Notes: generated by a model from the sequence alone, not told the origin. A DNA stretch of 51,553 bases from Chromera velia (GCA_018398765.1 JAHBMJ010000291.1:1-51553), one strand, 5' to 3'; positions 12,518-24,673 are shown, counted from the first letter of the stretch. Translations and numbers: made by a program.

Positions 12518-13748
12518 GTGCATCCTTTTCTTTTGCACGGAGTGCGCACCTTACTTCTTCTCTTCCTGTTTTTGAATAAAACACCACACTTTTGAGGACT
12601 GATATTTCCTTCTTTCTCTGGTTCCATTGATATGAAGCACGCTGATATCATGCAGGGAAGAGGTTTCTCAAATTTTCTGCGAGTCAGTCTACAAGCAAGG
12701 CGAGAGAGATCTCTAATATTCTGTCTGCTGCAAGAGAGGTCTCAAATTACATTCCAGACAAAACGATCGACTCTTGCTTTCACCTCATGAATGCATCAGA
12801 TTGATGAAAGAAATGTGTCTGCACAGACAAAGAAGGTACGGGAAAGAATTCTGCAGTCTTTGCATCATTTTTTTTTTTTGAAGCTTTTCTTCCCCTTTTC
12901 CATCATGGTGTCGTTCAATTCTCTTCTCAACTGAATCACGTTCTTTCTTTCCATCCACCCCATCTCTGTTCTGCTCTGTTGTCTTTCGATTTGTGTACAC
13001 GCCCGTACTCGTATGAACAAATCGGGTTATCCTTCTCTCAGCTTTCTGCCTCACACAGTGTACTAGGCAGTGTACCTCCATGAACGCATTCACGCTTTCC
13101 TCCCACCTCTCTTGCCTTTTTCTCCTTTCCTCTTCCCCCCGATGCATGCATCCTAGCAAGAACGAACAAGAAAAAGAGGCATGCACGAATTCTGCACAGT
13201 CATGCCCAACACACACAGGAGCCCTTTCCGTCTGAACCTTTCGACTTCACATGATGGAGCGGTCGCTTCGTTAACCTACATATGTATGAGCACTGCTCTT
13301 TTCTCTAGATGTTCACCGCAAACCCCTCTTCTTGCTCCTCCGAAGACTCTTGGGAACCGTTTGTGAGGTGGATGATCATGTGGATGCCGATCGGTCTTCT
13401 GTCGTGTCCTTTGCATGGTCGATCCATGCGTGAGAGATCTCTGAACGAACGGACGCCAACGTCTCCTTTTTCCTTATCGATGTTCTGTTCGACTCGCGAG
13501 CTGTCCGGAGATCTTCAACTGGACATCTCAAACAGAGGAAAGAAGACATGCTACACCGATACAAACTCTGGCATTCTGTATTTAGATTCTTGCCAGATCG
13601 GAAACAAAGATTTGGACAGGAAGAAGATGAAGAATGAAAGACTGTGACAAGAGACCGATGGCTTTGCTACTAGCTGATTGGAGAAGAAACCATCTTGGAA
13701 GAAAGTTTTGGAAGTGAGGGCTGGCTGCCCCCCACTTCCGTCACCACT

Positions 13749-14151
13749 TGAGGAAGTACGAGATTTAGCTATGTGCAGCGTTGGGTGACGAGAGTTCTCA
13801 AATCAGCCCCTGCTGTCGGTTTGTTCTACTTCTCGTACATCGCCTCCTTTCCTACTAGTCAGAAGGAGTACCAAACGACGGTCTGTCCACTTTCTGCTCC
13901 ATCTACGTCCAGAAAAGACATCTGCCGGTCGATCGATCTGTACCGTCAAACGATACATGCATGCCGATGATGTAACTGATTCTCTCTATCGGTGAAATAG
14001 AACAATTAACTCAGCCGTATCGATAAATCGACGCGTGCGCTTACACTTGCGCACGCTGCCTTTGCGAGCCACCCCAATTTCTCCAACTTTTTGCGCTCCG
14101 GCCAAGCTGTCTCTTCGGCGGTCTCACAGACAAGCCCTTAGAACTTCATCA
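13749..14151 (-). repeat. LTR (right copy, 5' LTR in element sense)
   Basis: 403 bp, TG...CA termini, followed outside by GTTCT, the same 5 bp that precede the left copy. Confidence 0.85.
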
Positions 14152-14156
14152 GTTCT

Positions 14157-14440
14157 AGAGGTACATCTTAATTAGCAGGCTAGCAGATTGTCTTAGATAT
14201 TCCCAGACTTCTTAATCAGTTAATATCAGTTAATCGAGTTCTTAATAAATTCCGTAGGATAATTTTTATCCCTCCAATAAATCTCATTTCCCACTATTTC
14301 CCACAAAGATATTTTAATATTTTAACTAGCTTTTTGATTCACTTGATAAAGTACTGTCAGTGTCAAAATGTATGAGCATGGTTAAGCATGGTGCATTTGT
14401 GCTTTAAAAACCAAATCACATATTTTTGTGCTGCGCTGTT
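14157..14440. other. TA-rich stretch without a gene
   Basis: Strongly AT-rich, with no open frame or family motif. It separates the LTR element from duplication copy A; a similar stretch precedes copy B. Confidence 0.5.
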
Positions 14441-14452
14441 GTACCCCCACAG

Positions 14453-14590
14453 CTTACACTGTCACTAGCACTGTCACTACAGTCAAAAGAGCAAAAGGAA
14501 AGAAAGTCATGCTTAAGAACCATCAGTTGCGGCTTTCTAACCCCTGGCCCCGCTCCGTCTATCCCGTCACTCCGTTTTAACAAAGATGCG
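14453..14590 (+). pseudogene. Plus-strand exon-like segment, copy A (decayed)
   Basis: An acceptor (CCCCCACAG) precedes a frame containing LKNHQLRLSNPWPRSVYPV. The paralogous segment at 17908-18028 reads LENHQLRLSASWPLSLYPV, and many differences are synonymous (CAT/CAC, TTG/CTG, CGG/AGG), the mark of former selection on this frame. Copy A has a TAA where copy B has CAA, and one base is missing just after it. The partner exons are not found, so the function is unknown. Confidence 0.4.
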
Positions 14591-15631
14591 GTAACTGTCT
14601 TGACGACTTTCAAAACCATCTCATGGAACGATGTTTCCCAAGCCTGTCTAGTTAGGACATCTCAGTGTCGCTGTTTTTTGCTGCTCTGACTGAAAATAAG
14701 AAATCTTGAACGCCGGAGACCGATCGAGGGTCTTCGATCGCACCCTCAAAGCGCTACCTCTTGTACAAGTCTGGCATCTATTTCGTCCCCCTGCGTGCCC
14801 CTGCTTGAAAACACTTCCTCCACCGCTGTCAACAGTCGCTCTGCCGATTCGCTTACGAGCTGACGATGTGCACTTTCAACATTGGCCCTCTTTTGCAGGT
14901 ACTGCTCCCAGGAGGTGCGCCGAAGCGTCTCAAAGAAGGAAACATACGAAGCGGACCACCAGCCGATGGCATCCATGTCTCCATGCAGCCATGAGAAAGC
15001 ATTTCGGGTTTCGAGATCACCGTGAAGAGGAGTGCCTGCAATGCAAACAATCAGGAGACATCAGCGGACGCCAAGAGAGAGCGTTGAAATGGAGAGTGAC
15101 TAAACTCAGTGGAAGAGATCTAGGTGAGTAATACGTATGCCGATGTGAGTATTTCATGAGGGAGGAAGCCAAAGTCTTCGTTGAATAGAACAGCAGGACA
15201 GCCGATCTGATGCAGAAGGTCGATTAGACCCTCCACAACCTCGGTGTGGAAGTTGAAATGAGAATTCACAACACGAACCCGCACCTCACATCTTTGACAA
15301 CTCGCACGGGAGGGTGAAGAGGGTCTAGGCGGTTGCCCCTGAATAAGATGACCCATCCGGTCTGTGCTCCTTAGTTCGTGCTCCTCTTTGGAACAACGCT
15401 GATCCGAATCGGATGCAACCGGCAAAGAGGATGTCTCGCTAAAAGCAGAGACGGGTTTCCCACTCGTCAGCTCGGAAGCTTTAGGTCTGCAAGAAGAAGT
15501 CATTCTCCTTTGGTGTTCGAGGAAGATAACTGAGAGAATGCGAAGAGGAAGAATATTGAGATTGTTCGAGAGGGAGACGCGAGAGACGGAAACGGGAAAA
15601 TGCAAAACGGGAAAGAGGAAATCAGAAAGAA

Positions 15632-15636
<5 letters not shown>

Positions 15637-15671
<35 letters not shown>

Positions 15672-15760
15672 GCAAGGAGGCAGAGAGAGAGACGTACGTT
15701 CAAAAAGAGGCGCACGCACACACATACACACACGCGCGCGCGGGTGCACGTGCGCGCATG
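15637..15760. repeat. (GA)n and (CA)n/(CG)n microsatellite in copy A intron
   Basis: It matches in position the tract at 21693-21842 in copy B but differs in length, as expected for slippage after duplication. Confidence 0.8.
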
Positions 15761-16179
15761 CAGATGAAAGGTGAGGGTAGAAGAGCACCCTACACACACA
15801 GCTGGATGCTAAACATGTCACCCTAGCTTTGAACAAACCACAATTAAGCGTACCTGCCTCTTGTTGTTTGTGGCTTCATGGTCCCCCCCAGAGGCCATTT
15901 TTGAAGTGTGTCTGCGAGAGAAAGGAAAGCCGTCGGGTCGAATGCGCATTCGAAGGCCTCATCAGATCCCGAGAAGTCCGGAAGACCTTCTCCGTTACTG
16001 CAGATCCAGGCGAGAAATAAAACTTCGTGGGGAAACACATCACTGGACGAATAAAACTTCTCCATCCAGGGCGCAAGCCTCTTCTCATCATGACTTTCTC
16101 GGAAACCCTCCGACATGGAGATCTTCCTGAAGTGCCATGTTCGAACATTGATTGCCTTAGGGGCAGTTGCAAAATGAAT

Positions 16180-16360
16180 NNNNNNNNNNNNNNNNNNNNN
16201 NNNNNNNNNNNNNNNNNNNNNNNNNNNNNNNNNNNNNNNNNNNNNNNNNNNNNNNNNNNNNNNNNNNNNNNNNNNNNNNNNNNNNNNNNNNNNNNNNNNN
16301 NNNNNNNNNNNNNNNNNNNNNNNNNNNNNNNNNNNNNNNNNNNNNNNNNNNNNNNNNNNN
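16180..16360. other. Assembly gap (181 N)
   Basis: A run of N inside the first exon of copy A. The matching part of copy B (about 22290-22470) includes the in-frame TAG, so it cannot be checked in copy A. Confidence 0.99.
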
Positions 16361-17074
16361 GTTTTTTGGAACGCCCTTGGAGGGAAGTCCGACCTTCTGC
16401 CTACAAAATTCATACAGATCCATATCGACGCCAAGGAGCACGGGGGCCCGACGGTGAAAAGAGTCAGCAATTCTGTAGGACTCAGCCCCTATCGAGTTTC
16501 CCTTCAAGTCAAGTGCCTTCACACCAACCATCCAGTTCTGGTCGCAGCTGAGAGGGTCAGAGAGAATCCTTTCAAAGTACTCGCGGGCTGAGACCGTCCC
16601 TCCACGAGACCAACACCTTTGTGCTGGGGGGTCCCTCCAGTTTAAGATCCTCCCACCCTTTGCGTCCCACATTCTCCAAAACCTGCTTTCGAAAGGGACC
16701 GAGACCTTACCTACTGTGCGTGCCATCAGCGAGCAAAAAGCAAGAAGGTTTGTTAGCATCTGCATCTCAACAGCAAGTATGTGAAAGGGCTCTCCCGAGA
16801 ATGCACACAGTCGATCAGATCAGGTTGCACGTTTCCAACTGGATCAGATCAGGATGCGGCTCCCCCGACCCGATGTGTCTTTCCTTTACGCAGTGCTGCA
16901 GTACCGCCACTACACTTTTAATCGCTAGAATTTTCTGTCCATCGCGTCAAGCAACACACCTTCTTATCATACCAGCCAGATACAGGACCGGAGAGACACT
17001 ATTAATAAAGAGTCGTGTCGATCATAACATGCATGACTGATTGCCTGACCTGCATTTTCACATGCAGGCGGGAC

Positions 17075-17152
17075 ATGCCGGGTCGGGCGACGCGCGGGCG
17101 ACGGGCGACGGGCGACGGGGCGACGGGTGACGGGCGGCGAGGGGCTGGCGAT
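17075..17152. repeat. GC-rich minisatellite (GGGCGAC unit)
   Basis: Repeats of a 7-10-bp CGACGGG/GGGCGAC unit lie just beyond the right limit of duplication copy A. Confidence 0.8.
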
Positions 17153-17279
17153 TAATGCCCGCGCGCGTTGATGCAGTGACATTCCGTGGAATCCGAATCA
17201 GATGCAGTGGAGGAGCTAGGGTGTGCGTTAGTGTGCATGCCGTCCGAATGAATCGTTGCATGCTGAATACCTTCCATCG

Positions 17280-17760
17280 CTTACGCGTACGTGTGCTTCT
17301 ATGAACATTGGCTAAGATTTTAGAAGATTGTAAATTGTAGAATTTCAGTTAGTCTAGTAGAATTTCAGCTAGCCTAGGCTAGAATTAGCTAACATTCTGA
17401 TCAATCGAATTTCTACGAATCCGAGCCAGCCAAATTTTTTTAAATTTTAAATTGCAAAAAAAAAAAATGAAGATTTTAGATGGTTTTGAGATTGAAAATT
17501 TGATCATAATACTATGATAATAGTAAGATATGCTTAGTAGTTCTCTTTATTCGTATACCTAATATCCTATAAAATTTGCTAAAACCTACCAAAACCCCAG
17601 CCAAAAACCTATAACATCCACTAAAATCCTAAGTTACTACTGATTAACTCAAAATCAAACAAAATTGTAGCTACCTGTATATGATGAATTCAATTCGCTG
17701 GGTGGTTCAATAAAGATAACGATTAATACACACACACCATGGTTTTTTCTGAAGCGATCA
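17280..17760. other. TA-rich stretch without a gene
   Basis: AT-rich, dense in TAG, CTAG and TTAG words (17330-17400). No frame or motif is recognised. Confidence 0.5.
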
Positions 17761-17907
17761 TTTTTTGTACATCTTTTTCATACTTTGTCTCTTTCATTCT
17801 CTGAATAAAGTACCGAGAGTCTGAAAATGTCTCTTGGTGCGTTTGTGCCTGTCAAAGCAATTTGAATTACATGATTTTGCATTGCATCAATTGTTGTATT
17901 TCTACAG

Positions 17908-18028
17908 TGACAAGTACAGTCAAAGGAGTAAAAGACGGCAAAGTCAAGCTTGAAAACCACCAGCTGAGGCTTTCTGCCTCCTGGCCCCTGTCCCTCTATC
18001 CCGTCATTTCATTTCAACGAAACATGCG
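17908..18028 (+). CDS. Plus-strand exon-like segment, copy B
   Basis: An acceptor (TTGTATTTCTACAG) and a perfect donor (GTAAGT at 18029) bound a 121-bp open segment encoding LENHQLRLSASWPLSLYPV. Comparison with 14453-14590 shows a synonymous bias. I cannot find the partner exons, so it may be an exon of an unidentified gene or a duplicated fragment. It lies just downstream of the minus-strand gene. Confidence 0.35.
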
Positions 18029-18183
18029 GTAAGTCTCTTGGCGGCTTTCAAATCCATCTCCCGTAACGATGTTTTTCAAGCCTGTCCAGTTGAGACCTCT
18101 AAGTACCCCTGCTTCTTGCTGCTCTGACTGAAAATAAGAAATCTTGAACGCCGGATACCGATCGAGGGTCTTCGATCGCACCC

Positions 18184-20815
18184 TCAACGTGCTACCTCTT
18201 GTACAAGTCTGGCATCTATTTCGCCCCCCTGCGTGCTGCCCCTGCTTGAATTCGAATACGCTTTCTCCACCGCTGTCAACAGTCGCTCTGCCGATTCGCT
18301 TACGAGCTGACGATGTGCACTTTCAACATTGGCCCTCTTTTGCAGGTACTGCCCCCAGGAGGTGCGCCGAAGCGTCTCAAAGAAGGAAACATGCGAAGCG
18401 GACCACCAGCCGATAGCATCCATGTCTCCATGCAGCCATGAGAAAGCTTTCCGGCTTTTGAGATGACCATGAAGAGGGGTGCCTGCAATGCAAACAGCCA
18501 AGAGACATCAGCGGACGCCAAGAGAGAGCGTTGAAATGGAGAGTGACTAAACTCAGTGGAAGAAAACTAGGTGAGTAATGAAAGCCAATCCTCTCAAGGT
18601 GCAAGCCTGTGCGCTTTCCGGTGAAAAGAAATACACCGGGCTGCGTCATGAAACACCTCATTCATTTCTTTACTTTTGCCGCACTGGATCAACTGGATGG
18701 ATCTTCAGGGTGCCCATGAACGTCTCTCTGCCTAGTGCGCTCTCTCCCCCCTGAAAGGTGTCATGGTTTCAGGAGAACATGAAAAAATGCGGGGGGGAAG
18801 GTGAGATGGGGGATGAAAGATAAAGAAGAATGGATGGAGATCCATTCAAAACGAAAAATGTCTTTTTGAAAGAAACCCCCTGCCTGTTCGAACGTCCTCC
18901 ATGCTCTTCCACGGCTTATGGAAATATGCGAATACTGAAACGCAAATCCAAAGAAAAGAGAACCTTATCACTATTCTGTACTATGCTGGTACGTGTAAAC
19001 GAAAAAGGAAAAGGTCTTTCCACCTGAAGCTTGATTCTGTCTGACCTGTCGAAATGGCCAGTTGAATGGTGCTGGAGGTTTTCCTGCCGTTGTGGTAGAG
19101 CAGGGACGGAAAAGCGGTGAGGAGTGCCAACGAACAAGCGTTCTCGAGAACGAAATCGGTTCTGTGGTACAAGTCGGTCTCCATGCGTAGTTGCTGGGTG
19201 TCGTTCAGTCTGAGATGTTTCGGCAATGTGAAGAGCGCCCATGGATCGTAGTCGATCCGTCCTACTGCCTTCAGGAAAAGCCAATCTAGTAAACGATGAT
19301 CTTCCCTCCCGGCATGATCGTCTTGACTGAGTGAATTCTGATTCCTTTCTTCCTCTATGCTGTCGTCTGAGTTCTCTGCCAGGGGGGACGTGAGAATCGA
19401 ATTTCCATTTTTGGAGTCCTGAGAATTTTTTCTTTCGCTTTGAAATTGAAACCGTCTGGAGGCACCGAAGAACCAAAAGAGCCTGCTACGGGTGCACAAG
19501 AGAGTGCGAAGATGGTCACAAAAAGCGATAGCGCGCTTGTACCAAAATAGGGCATTGAGAGGCAGGGAATAGTTCCTTCGACTTGAATTCAAGGATCCTT
19601 GTAAAGCGAGTCCACCCAGAGTGAAGGTCTCTTTCCTCTCTGCATTCTCCACCACCCCGTCCGGTTCTCCCTGTCTCCTTCCCATACCCCACCCTGGCTG
19701 AATGCTCTCGTTATTCTTCTTCTTTTTCTTCTTTTCACTGTCGAACCTCTCCTGAAGAACTCCAGCCATGGAATTGTCTTTCTCTTTCTGTTTCTCTTTC
19801 TCTGCCTCTGGCAGGTCCGAGAACTCTGCCGAGCACTCAGCCTTGCCCACCAATTTCCAGAGAGGCGTATCGGGGGGGGTCGAGGGGGGACCCGACACTC
19901 TGACGGGGAGGCGTTTGGCCAGGAACAGCCAGAGGACCTCACGGGAGACCTGCAGGCAGACAGGAAGGAAGAGAAGAAATGCATGAATTAAGAAGGAAAA
20001 CGCAGATAGCAGATACGAAACGATCAACGTAGAGGGGGCAAAGGCCGAAAGAAGTGGAAAGTATTGATGTATGACGGACAGCATAAATGTTCAAATACGT
20101 GACAGCAAATACAGAAGCAAACAGAAACAGCCATCATACAATTTTAAGGAAAGACACAGACTTCAAAAAGAGAGAAAGAAAGAAACTGCATGCGTGAAAT
20201 TTTCAGTACATCAAACTTCTATGCGGACAACAAAAAAAAAAACAAAATCGCAAGAACGCACCTGGGGGATCCACGAATTTCCCTCTGTAGACATACGCAC
20301 GCTCTCTTCCACCCTGCAGCAGTGTATGAGAATTTCACATTTGCAAACAAGTCCATACGTGCTTTCATCCTTTTCTCTCTCTTCCACATACCCTCATCCC
20401 ATTCCCCGGCCCCCCACACACGGGGGGGGTCTCCCTCGGTGTCATGCTAGCACACACAAACACTCTCTCTCTGCACCGACCTCTCGATATAATCTTTTTG
20501 GATTCGTAATTTCCTTTCTCGATCTAAATCCTTCGAACTCTCTCTTTTACGTCTAGAAGCGTTTCAGCAGATGTGCATGTGCGAGAAGAAAATAGACGCA
20601 GAGACGCTTTGTTTCGCATCTCCGTGAGAACAGGGAACTCGCTGGAGTCGAAACAGAAAGACAAAGAGATAGACTGACAGACGGACGGACGGACAGACAG
20701 ACAGACTGTATGACTTATTTCTTTTTCTTTCAGACCGACAGACAGACAGACAGACAGACGGATAAAAAAACAGACAGACGGAAAGCGACACAGAGACAGA
20801 CAGACAGAGCCAGAA

Positions 20816-20852
<37 letters not shown>

Positions 20853-21702
20853 GGAAAAAAGAGATGGACAGACAGAGAGACAGATAGACAGATAGATGGA
20901 GAGGCAGAGAGAGAGACACAGAGACACAGACACAGGCACAGACAGTCAGTCAGTTATCCAGACCTGTTCGCAACGTTGGGGTTCAGCGTGACGAGCCGAA
21001 TGTTTACTTCCGAGGGGAGGTCCATTTCTTCTAGCGTCTTTCTGACAAACCGTAGGTAGAACGTTTCGTGAACAACGAGGAAGACTGCCCTCGCCCCCGT
21101 CTCCTTCAACACCGCAGGCAAGATCTTCAATCCCATCGCTTCCATGGTGTCAGCTGTAGTGAAGAACACGGCCTCCGCCGGCCCGTCTGATCTTTCGTAT
21201 GCCCTTGTGAGTATTTCATGAGGGAGGAAGCCAAAGTCTTCGTTGAATAGAACAGCAGGACAGCCGATCTGATGCAGAAGGTCGATTAGACCCTCCACAA
21301 CCTCGGTGTGGAAGTTGAAATGAGAATTCACAACACGAACCCGCACCTCACATCTTTGACAACTCGCACGGGAGGGTGAAGAGGGTCTAGGCGGTTGCCC
21401 CTGAATAAGATGACCCATCCGGTCTGTGCTCCTTAGTTCGTGCTCCTCTTTGGAACAACGCTGATCCGAATCGGATGCAACCGGCAAAGAGGATGTCTCG
21501 CTAAAAGCAGAGACGGGTTTCCCACTCGTCAGCTCGGAAGCTTTAGGTCTGCAAGAAGAAGTCATTCTCCTTTGGTGTTCGAGGAAGATAACTGAGAGAA
21601 TGCGAAGAGGAAGAATATTGAGATTGTTCGAGAGAGAGCCGCGAGAGACGGAAACGGGAAAATGCAAAACGGGAAAGAGGAAATCAGAAAGAAGGAAAGA
21701 GA

Positions 21703-21754
<52 letters not shown>

Positions 21755-21800
21755 CCTTCAAAAAGAGGTACACACGTACGTACGCACACACACACACGCG

Positions 21801-21844
<44 letters not shown>

Positions 21845-22874
21845 GTGACAGACGCGCGCGCCCGCATGCAGATGAAAGGTGAGGGTAGAAGAGCACCTAC
21901 ACATACAGCTGGATGCTAAACATGTCACCCTAGCTTTGAACAAACCACAATTAAGCGTACCTGCCTCTTGTTGTTCGTTGCCGCTTAATGACCCCCCCCA
22001 GAGGCCATTTTTGAAGTGTGTCTGCGAGAGAAAGGAAAGCCGTCGGGTCGAATGCGCATTCGAAGGCCTCATCAGATCCCGAGAAGTCCGGAAGACCTTC
22101 TCCGTTACTGCAGATCCAGGCGAGAAATAAAACTTCGTGGGGAAACACATCACTGGACGAATAAAACTTCTCCATCCAGGGCGCAAACCTCTTCTCATCA
22201 TGACTTTCTCGGAAACCCTCCGACATGGAGATCTTCCTGAAGTGCCATGTTCGAACATTGATTGCCTTAGGGGCAGTTGCAAAATGAATCTGCCGCCCTT
22301 CTTGCACAGGAATTCTCCCGAGGGCCGCACACAAAAGGAAGTGGGCGTTCGCACAGGGAGTCCATTTTTTGAATCCGGCCTCTGGGCCTTCGGCGCGCAA
22401 CACAACGAATTCCGCGGCAGTGCACGCTTCCGCGATCCACTCGCTGGCCTAGTCGCTGGCTTCGAATATGTTTTTTGGAACGCCCTTGGAGGGAAGTCCG
22501 ACCTTCTGCCTACAAAATTCATACAGATCCATATCGACGCCAAGGAGCACGGGGGCCCGACGGTGAAAAGAGTCAGCAATTCTGTAGGACTCAGCCCCTA
22601 TCGAGTTTCCCTTCAAGTCAAGTGCCTTCACACCAACCATCCAGTTCTGGTCGCAGCTGAGAGGGTCAGAGAGAATCCTTTCAAAGTACTCGCGGGCTGA
22701 GACCGTCCCTCCACGAGACCAACACCTTTGTGCTGGGGGGTCCCTCCAGTTTAAGATCCTCCCACCCTTTGCGTCCCACATTCTCCAAAACCTGCTTTCG
22801 AAAGGGACCGAGGCCTTACCTACTGTGCGTGCCATCAGCGAGCAAAAAGCAAGAAGGTTTGTTAGCATCTGCAT
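18184..22874 (-). CDS. Unrecognised four-exon protein, copy B (all exons present, one in-frame TAG)
   Basis: Exons: 22874-21961, 21548-20975, 19949-19046 and 18482-18184 (TGA). Phases fit at every junction and the joined length is 897 codons. Exon 2 could also end at 20964 (CAG|GTCTGG), but only the 20975 donor matches the phase of exon 3. No family is recognised. Exon 1 contains VGVKALDLKGNSIG and a Cys/Trp-rich region; exon 2 has a Ser-rich linker, then an alpha/beta-looking region (NSHFNFHTEVVEGLIDLL; AVFFTTADTMEAMGLKILP) suggesting a globular enzyme domain, possibly a glycosyltransferase-like fold by feel only; exon 3 has a Lys/Glu-rich low-complexity insert; exon 4 is helical with QKRANVESAHRQL. 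There is no signal peptide. A TAG at about 22449 interrupts exon 1 within a 12-bp imperfect tandem repeat; flanking codons stay in frame. Copy A shows it was duplicated as a block. Confidence 0.6.
20680..20946. repeat. (GACA)n microsatellite
   Basis: A tetranucleotide GACA/GACG tract with interruptions lies in the second intron of gene copy B, immediately beside the exon-2 donor. Confidence 0.9.
21693..21842. repeat. (GA)n-(CA)n compound microsatellite
   Basis: It lies in the first intron of gene copy B; the polypyrimidine strand faces the minus-strand splice acceptor of exon 2. Confidence 0.9.
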
Positions 22875-23189
22875 CTCAACAGCAACTATGTGAAAGGGCT
22901 CTCCCGAGAATGCACACAGTCGATCAGATCAGGTTGCACGTTTCCAACTGGATCAGATCAGGATGCGGCTCCCCCGACCCGATGTGTCTTTCCTTTACGC
23001 AGTGCTGCAGTACCGCCACTACACTTTTAATCGCTAGAATTTTCTGTCCATCGCGTCAAGCAACACACCTTCTTGTCATAGCGGCCAGACACAGGACCGG
23101 AGAGAAACTATTAATAAAGAGGCTTGTCAGAACATGCATGTCAGACAACGTGCAGTCAGATCATGCATGCTGATTGCCTGACCTGCATG

Positions 23190-24285
23190 CATGCATGGGT
23201 TGTCAATGTCAGACGCGGGGTGCAATTGTTCCCCCGGCCCCTGCATGGCTTTAATTTAGCGAGGTTGCCCAGCCTGCTCGGCTGGGGCCTCGGGGTCCGA
23301 CATATGCATGCGTGGTCTATCAGTCTACAAACTAGTCAATCATGTTTACTAATTTCACTGCTTAATTCGAAACTACCCCTGTCCTCTAAACCCCCCCCAC
23401 TCCTTTAGTTCCTATTGTTGGCCAGCTCTACGACGTCGTTGTACCCCGCTCCCTTCCCTATCCCTAGTTCCTCCCTATCTCCCTCCTCGTATACGTTACC
23501 AGCCCACACAGACAGCAGGCTGATCGATGTTCTCTCTACAGTACTCTGGAGGCTTTCCCCCCTCACCCTTTTCCCATGAGGAGATTTGCGTTACTAAATA
23601 AAAAAAGGCCCTCGAATTTGAAGTGAATAAAATGAAAAGTATTAAATATTGAATGAATAAACTTTATTTTATTCTAAATTTCAAAGTTATCATCCGAATC
23701 GTCAAGGCCTAGTAAGGCCTAGAGTCGCTTAAAACAATTCAAAGTATAGTTTAGAGTTCTAACTTAACTTGTACCAAATTACTTTAAACTATTACATCTA
23801 AATTTATGTAAATTGCTTCAGTTTTTCATTCTAAATTACGCTAAGTTACTTAAAAATTGATTTGCTTGTATGCCAGTGCATGAGGCATGTGTGGTCTAAA
23901 CTACGATCGATCTAAAAACTTTTGCCATCACCGTCTCCAACCGAGACGACCACCGGCTCCATGCGGCCCATGCCTCCCACCCTAGCTCCCACCCTCCATT
24001 TCATTTTTCAATCAATTGGCTTTCTTCCAAACTACATGAGAGACAAGGCAGGAGAAGGTCTCCGGACCCCAACAGCAGCAAATCCATGCAGCAGTGAGTC
24101 ATGACTGTGCGATATACACGCAAGCATGAAGTCTGCATTCCATCCATATGAATTCATGCCCAGGTATGGAACCTCCAGATAATCTAAAGAAAACTGCATC
24201 TTTCCTTCCAACAAGCGGATGGAAAGGCGAACGGATGACGAGTGCCCAGAGGACGCCGAACGTTCAGAGACTGTTTGTCTGTCCG
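23190..24285. other. Intergenic region, partly TA-rich
   Basis: No gene is recognised. 23590-23870 is AT-rich with AGGCCTAG words; around 23160-23310 are several ATGCATGC words. It marks the right end of the segmental duplication (homology with copy A stops near 23190). Confidence 0.5.
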
Positions 24286-24289
24286 GCCA

Positions 24290-24673
24290 TCAGAGCTCCT
24301 CGACACTGCTGAACTTTTCCGTCTCTTCGCCTGCATGGCCATCGGACTTCATCTTGTTTGGTTGGCTCGTTTGTGTTTTTTGACTACTCCGCCGTACGCG
24401 GAGAAGATCTGTTGCCGTACGTGGAGGCCCTTCCTGAACGCTCGCATTCCCAAAACGTCTCGCAGCCCCCCCCCCCGCCTTCGAGTCGACTGATGTCAGC
24501 AATGCCATGCTGCACACTTCTTTTTGTTCATGTACTTTCAAAATCTGTGGGAGGGATCCGGCAGAATATTGCAACACTAAACTTGAAGATAGTTCAGCAG
24601 CGCGTTCACACAGCCTTAGGTTGGCCGTACGTACGGCTGCGTGAGGCACTCTCCCGGAAGAACGAGGAACCAC
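24290..24673 (-). pseudogene. C-terminal relic of a VEEL-tailed 2OG oxygenase
   Basis: The last ~17 residues (SDGHAGEETEKFSSVEEL, then TGA) match the tail of the intact gene at 24864-25754 (SDGSAGGKTENFSVEEL), and the sequence just after the stop (CAGAGCTCCTCGAC with CTGTCTGTCC on the plus strand) is shared with both intact paralogues. Upstream of the tail no catalytic motif remains. It sits tandemly about 190 bp downstream of the intact gene, as expected for a truncated tandem duplicate. Confidence 0.6.

Larger units (their letters stand above)
12106..14151 (-). mobile_element. Non-autonomous LTR element (TRIM/LARD-like), TSD GTTCT
   Basis: Two direct repeats (12106-12517 and 13749-14151) begin TG and end CA, and the outer flanks are the same 5 bp, GTTCT (12101-12105 and 14152-14156). 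Read on the minus strand, a tRNA-type primer site starting TGGTGACGGAAG lies two bases inside the right LTR, and a purine tract (AAAAGAAAAGGA) precedes the left LTR, so the element runs minus. The 1,231-bp interior holds no gag, protease, integrase or RT that I recognise; a 143-codon Arg/Lys/Glu-rich frame at 12785-13216 (minus) has no family resemblance. The LTRs are about 97 percent identical, indicating a fairly recent insertion mobilised in trans. Confidence 0.85.
14746..16765 (-). pseudogene. Copy A of the duplicated four-exon gene, internally deleted
   Basis: This is the truncated paralogue of the gene at 18184-22874. The first exon (16765-15854) is present apart from the run of N. The second exon (from 15486) breaks off near 15146 after HEILT, where copy B continues RAYERSDG; the rest of exon 2, all of exon 3 and the introns between (about 2.6 kb) are missing. 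The terminal exon (15035-14746) is intact, ends in TGA and differs from copy B by codon-sized indels. With the middle lost, a functional product is unlikely. Confidence 0.65.

Noticed and set aside
12785-13216. 143-codon minus-strand frame as a gene
   Set aside because: It is low complexity (Lys/Arg/Glu), resembles no family and lies inside a non-autonomous element; length alone is not support.
12104-14153. Simple tandem duplication of a 400-bp segment
   Set aside because: TG...CA ends, a 5-bp target duplication, a primer site and a purine tract make LTRs a better explanation.
18300-18661. Other-frame readings of the terminal exon of gene copy B
   Set aside because: Indels between copies A and B are multiples of three only in the frame ending at TGA 18184, and the phase from exon 3 fits that frame.
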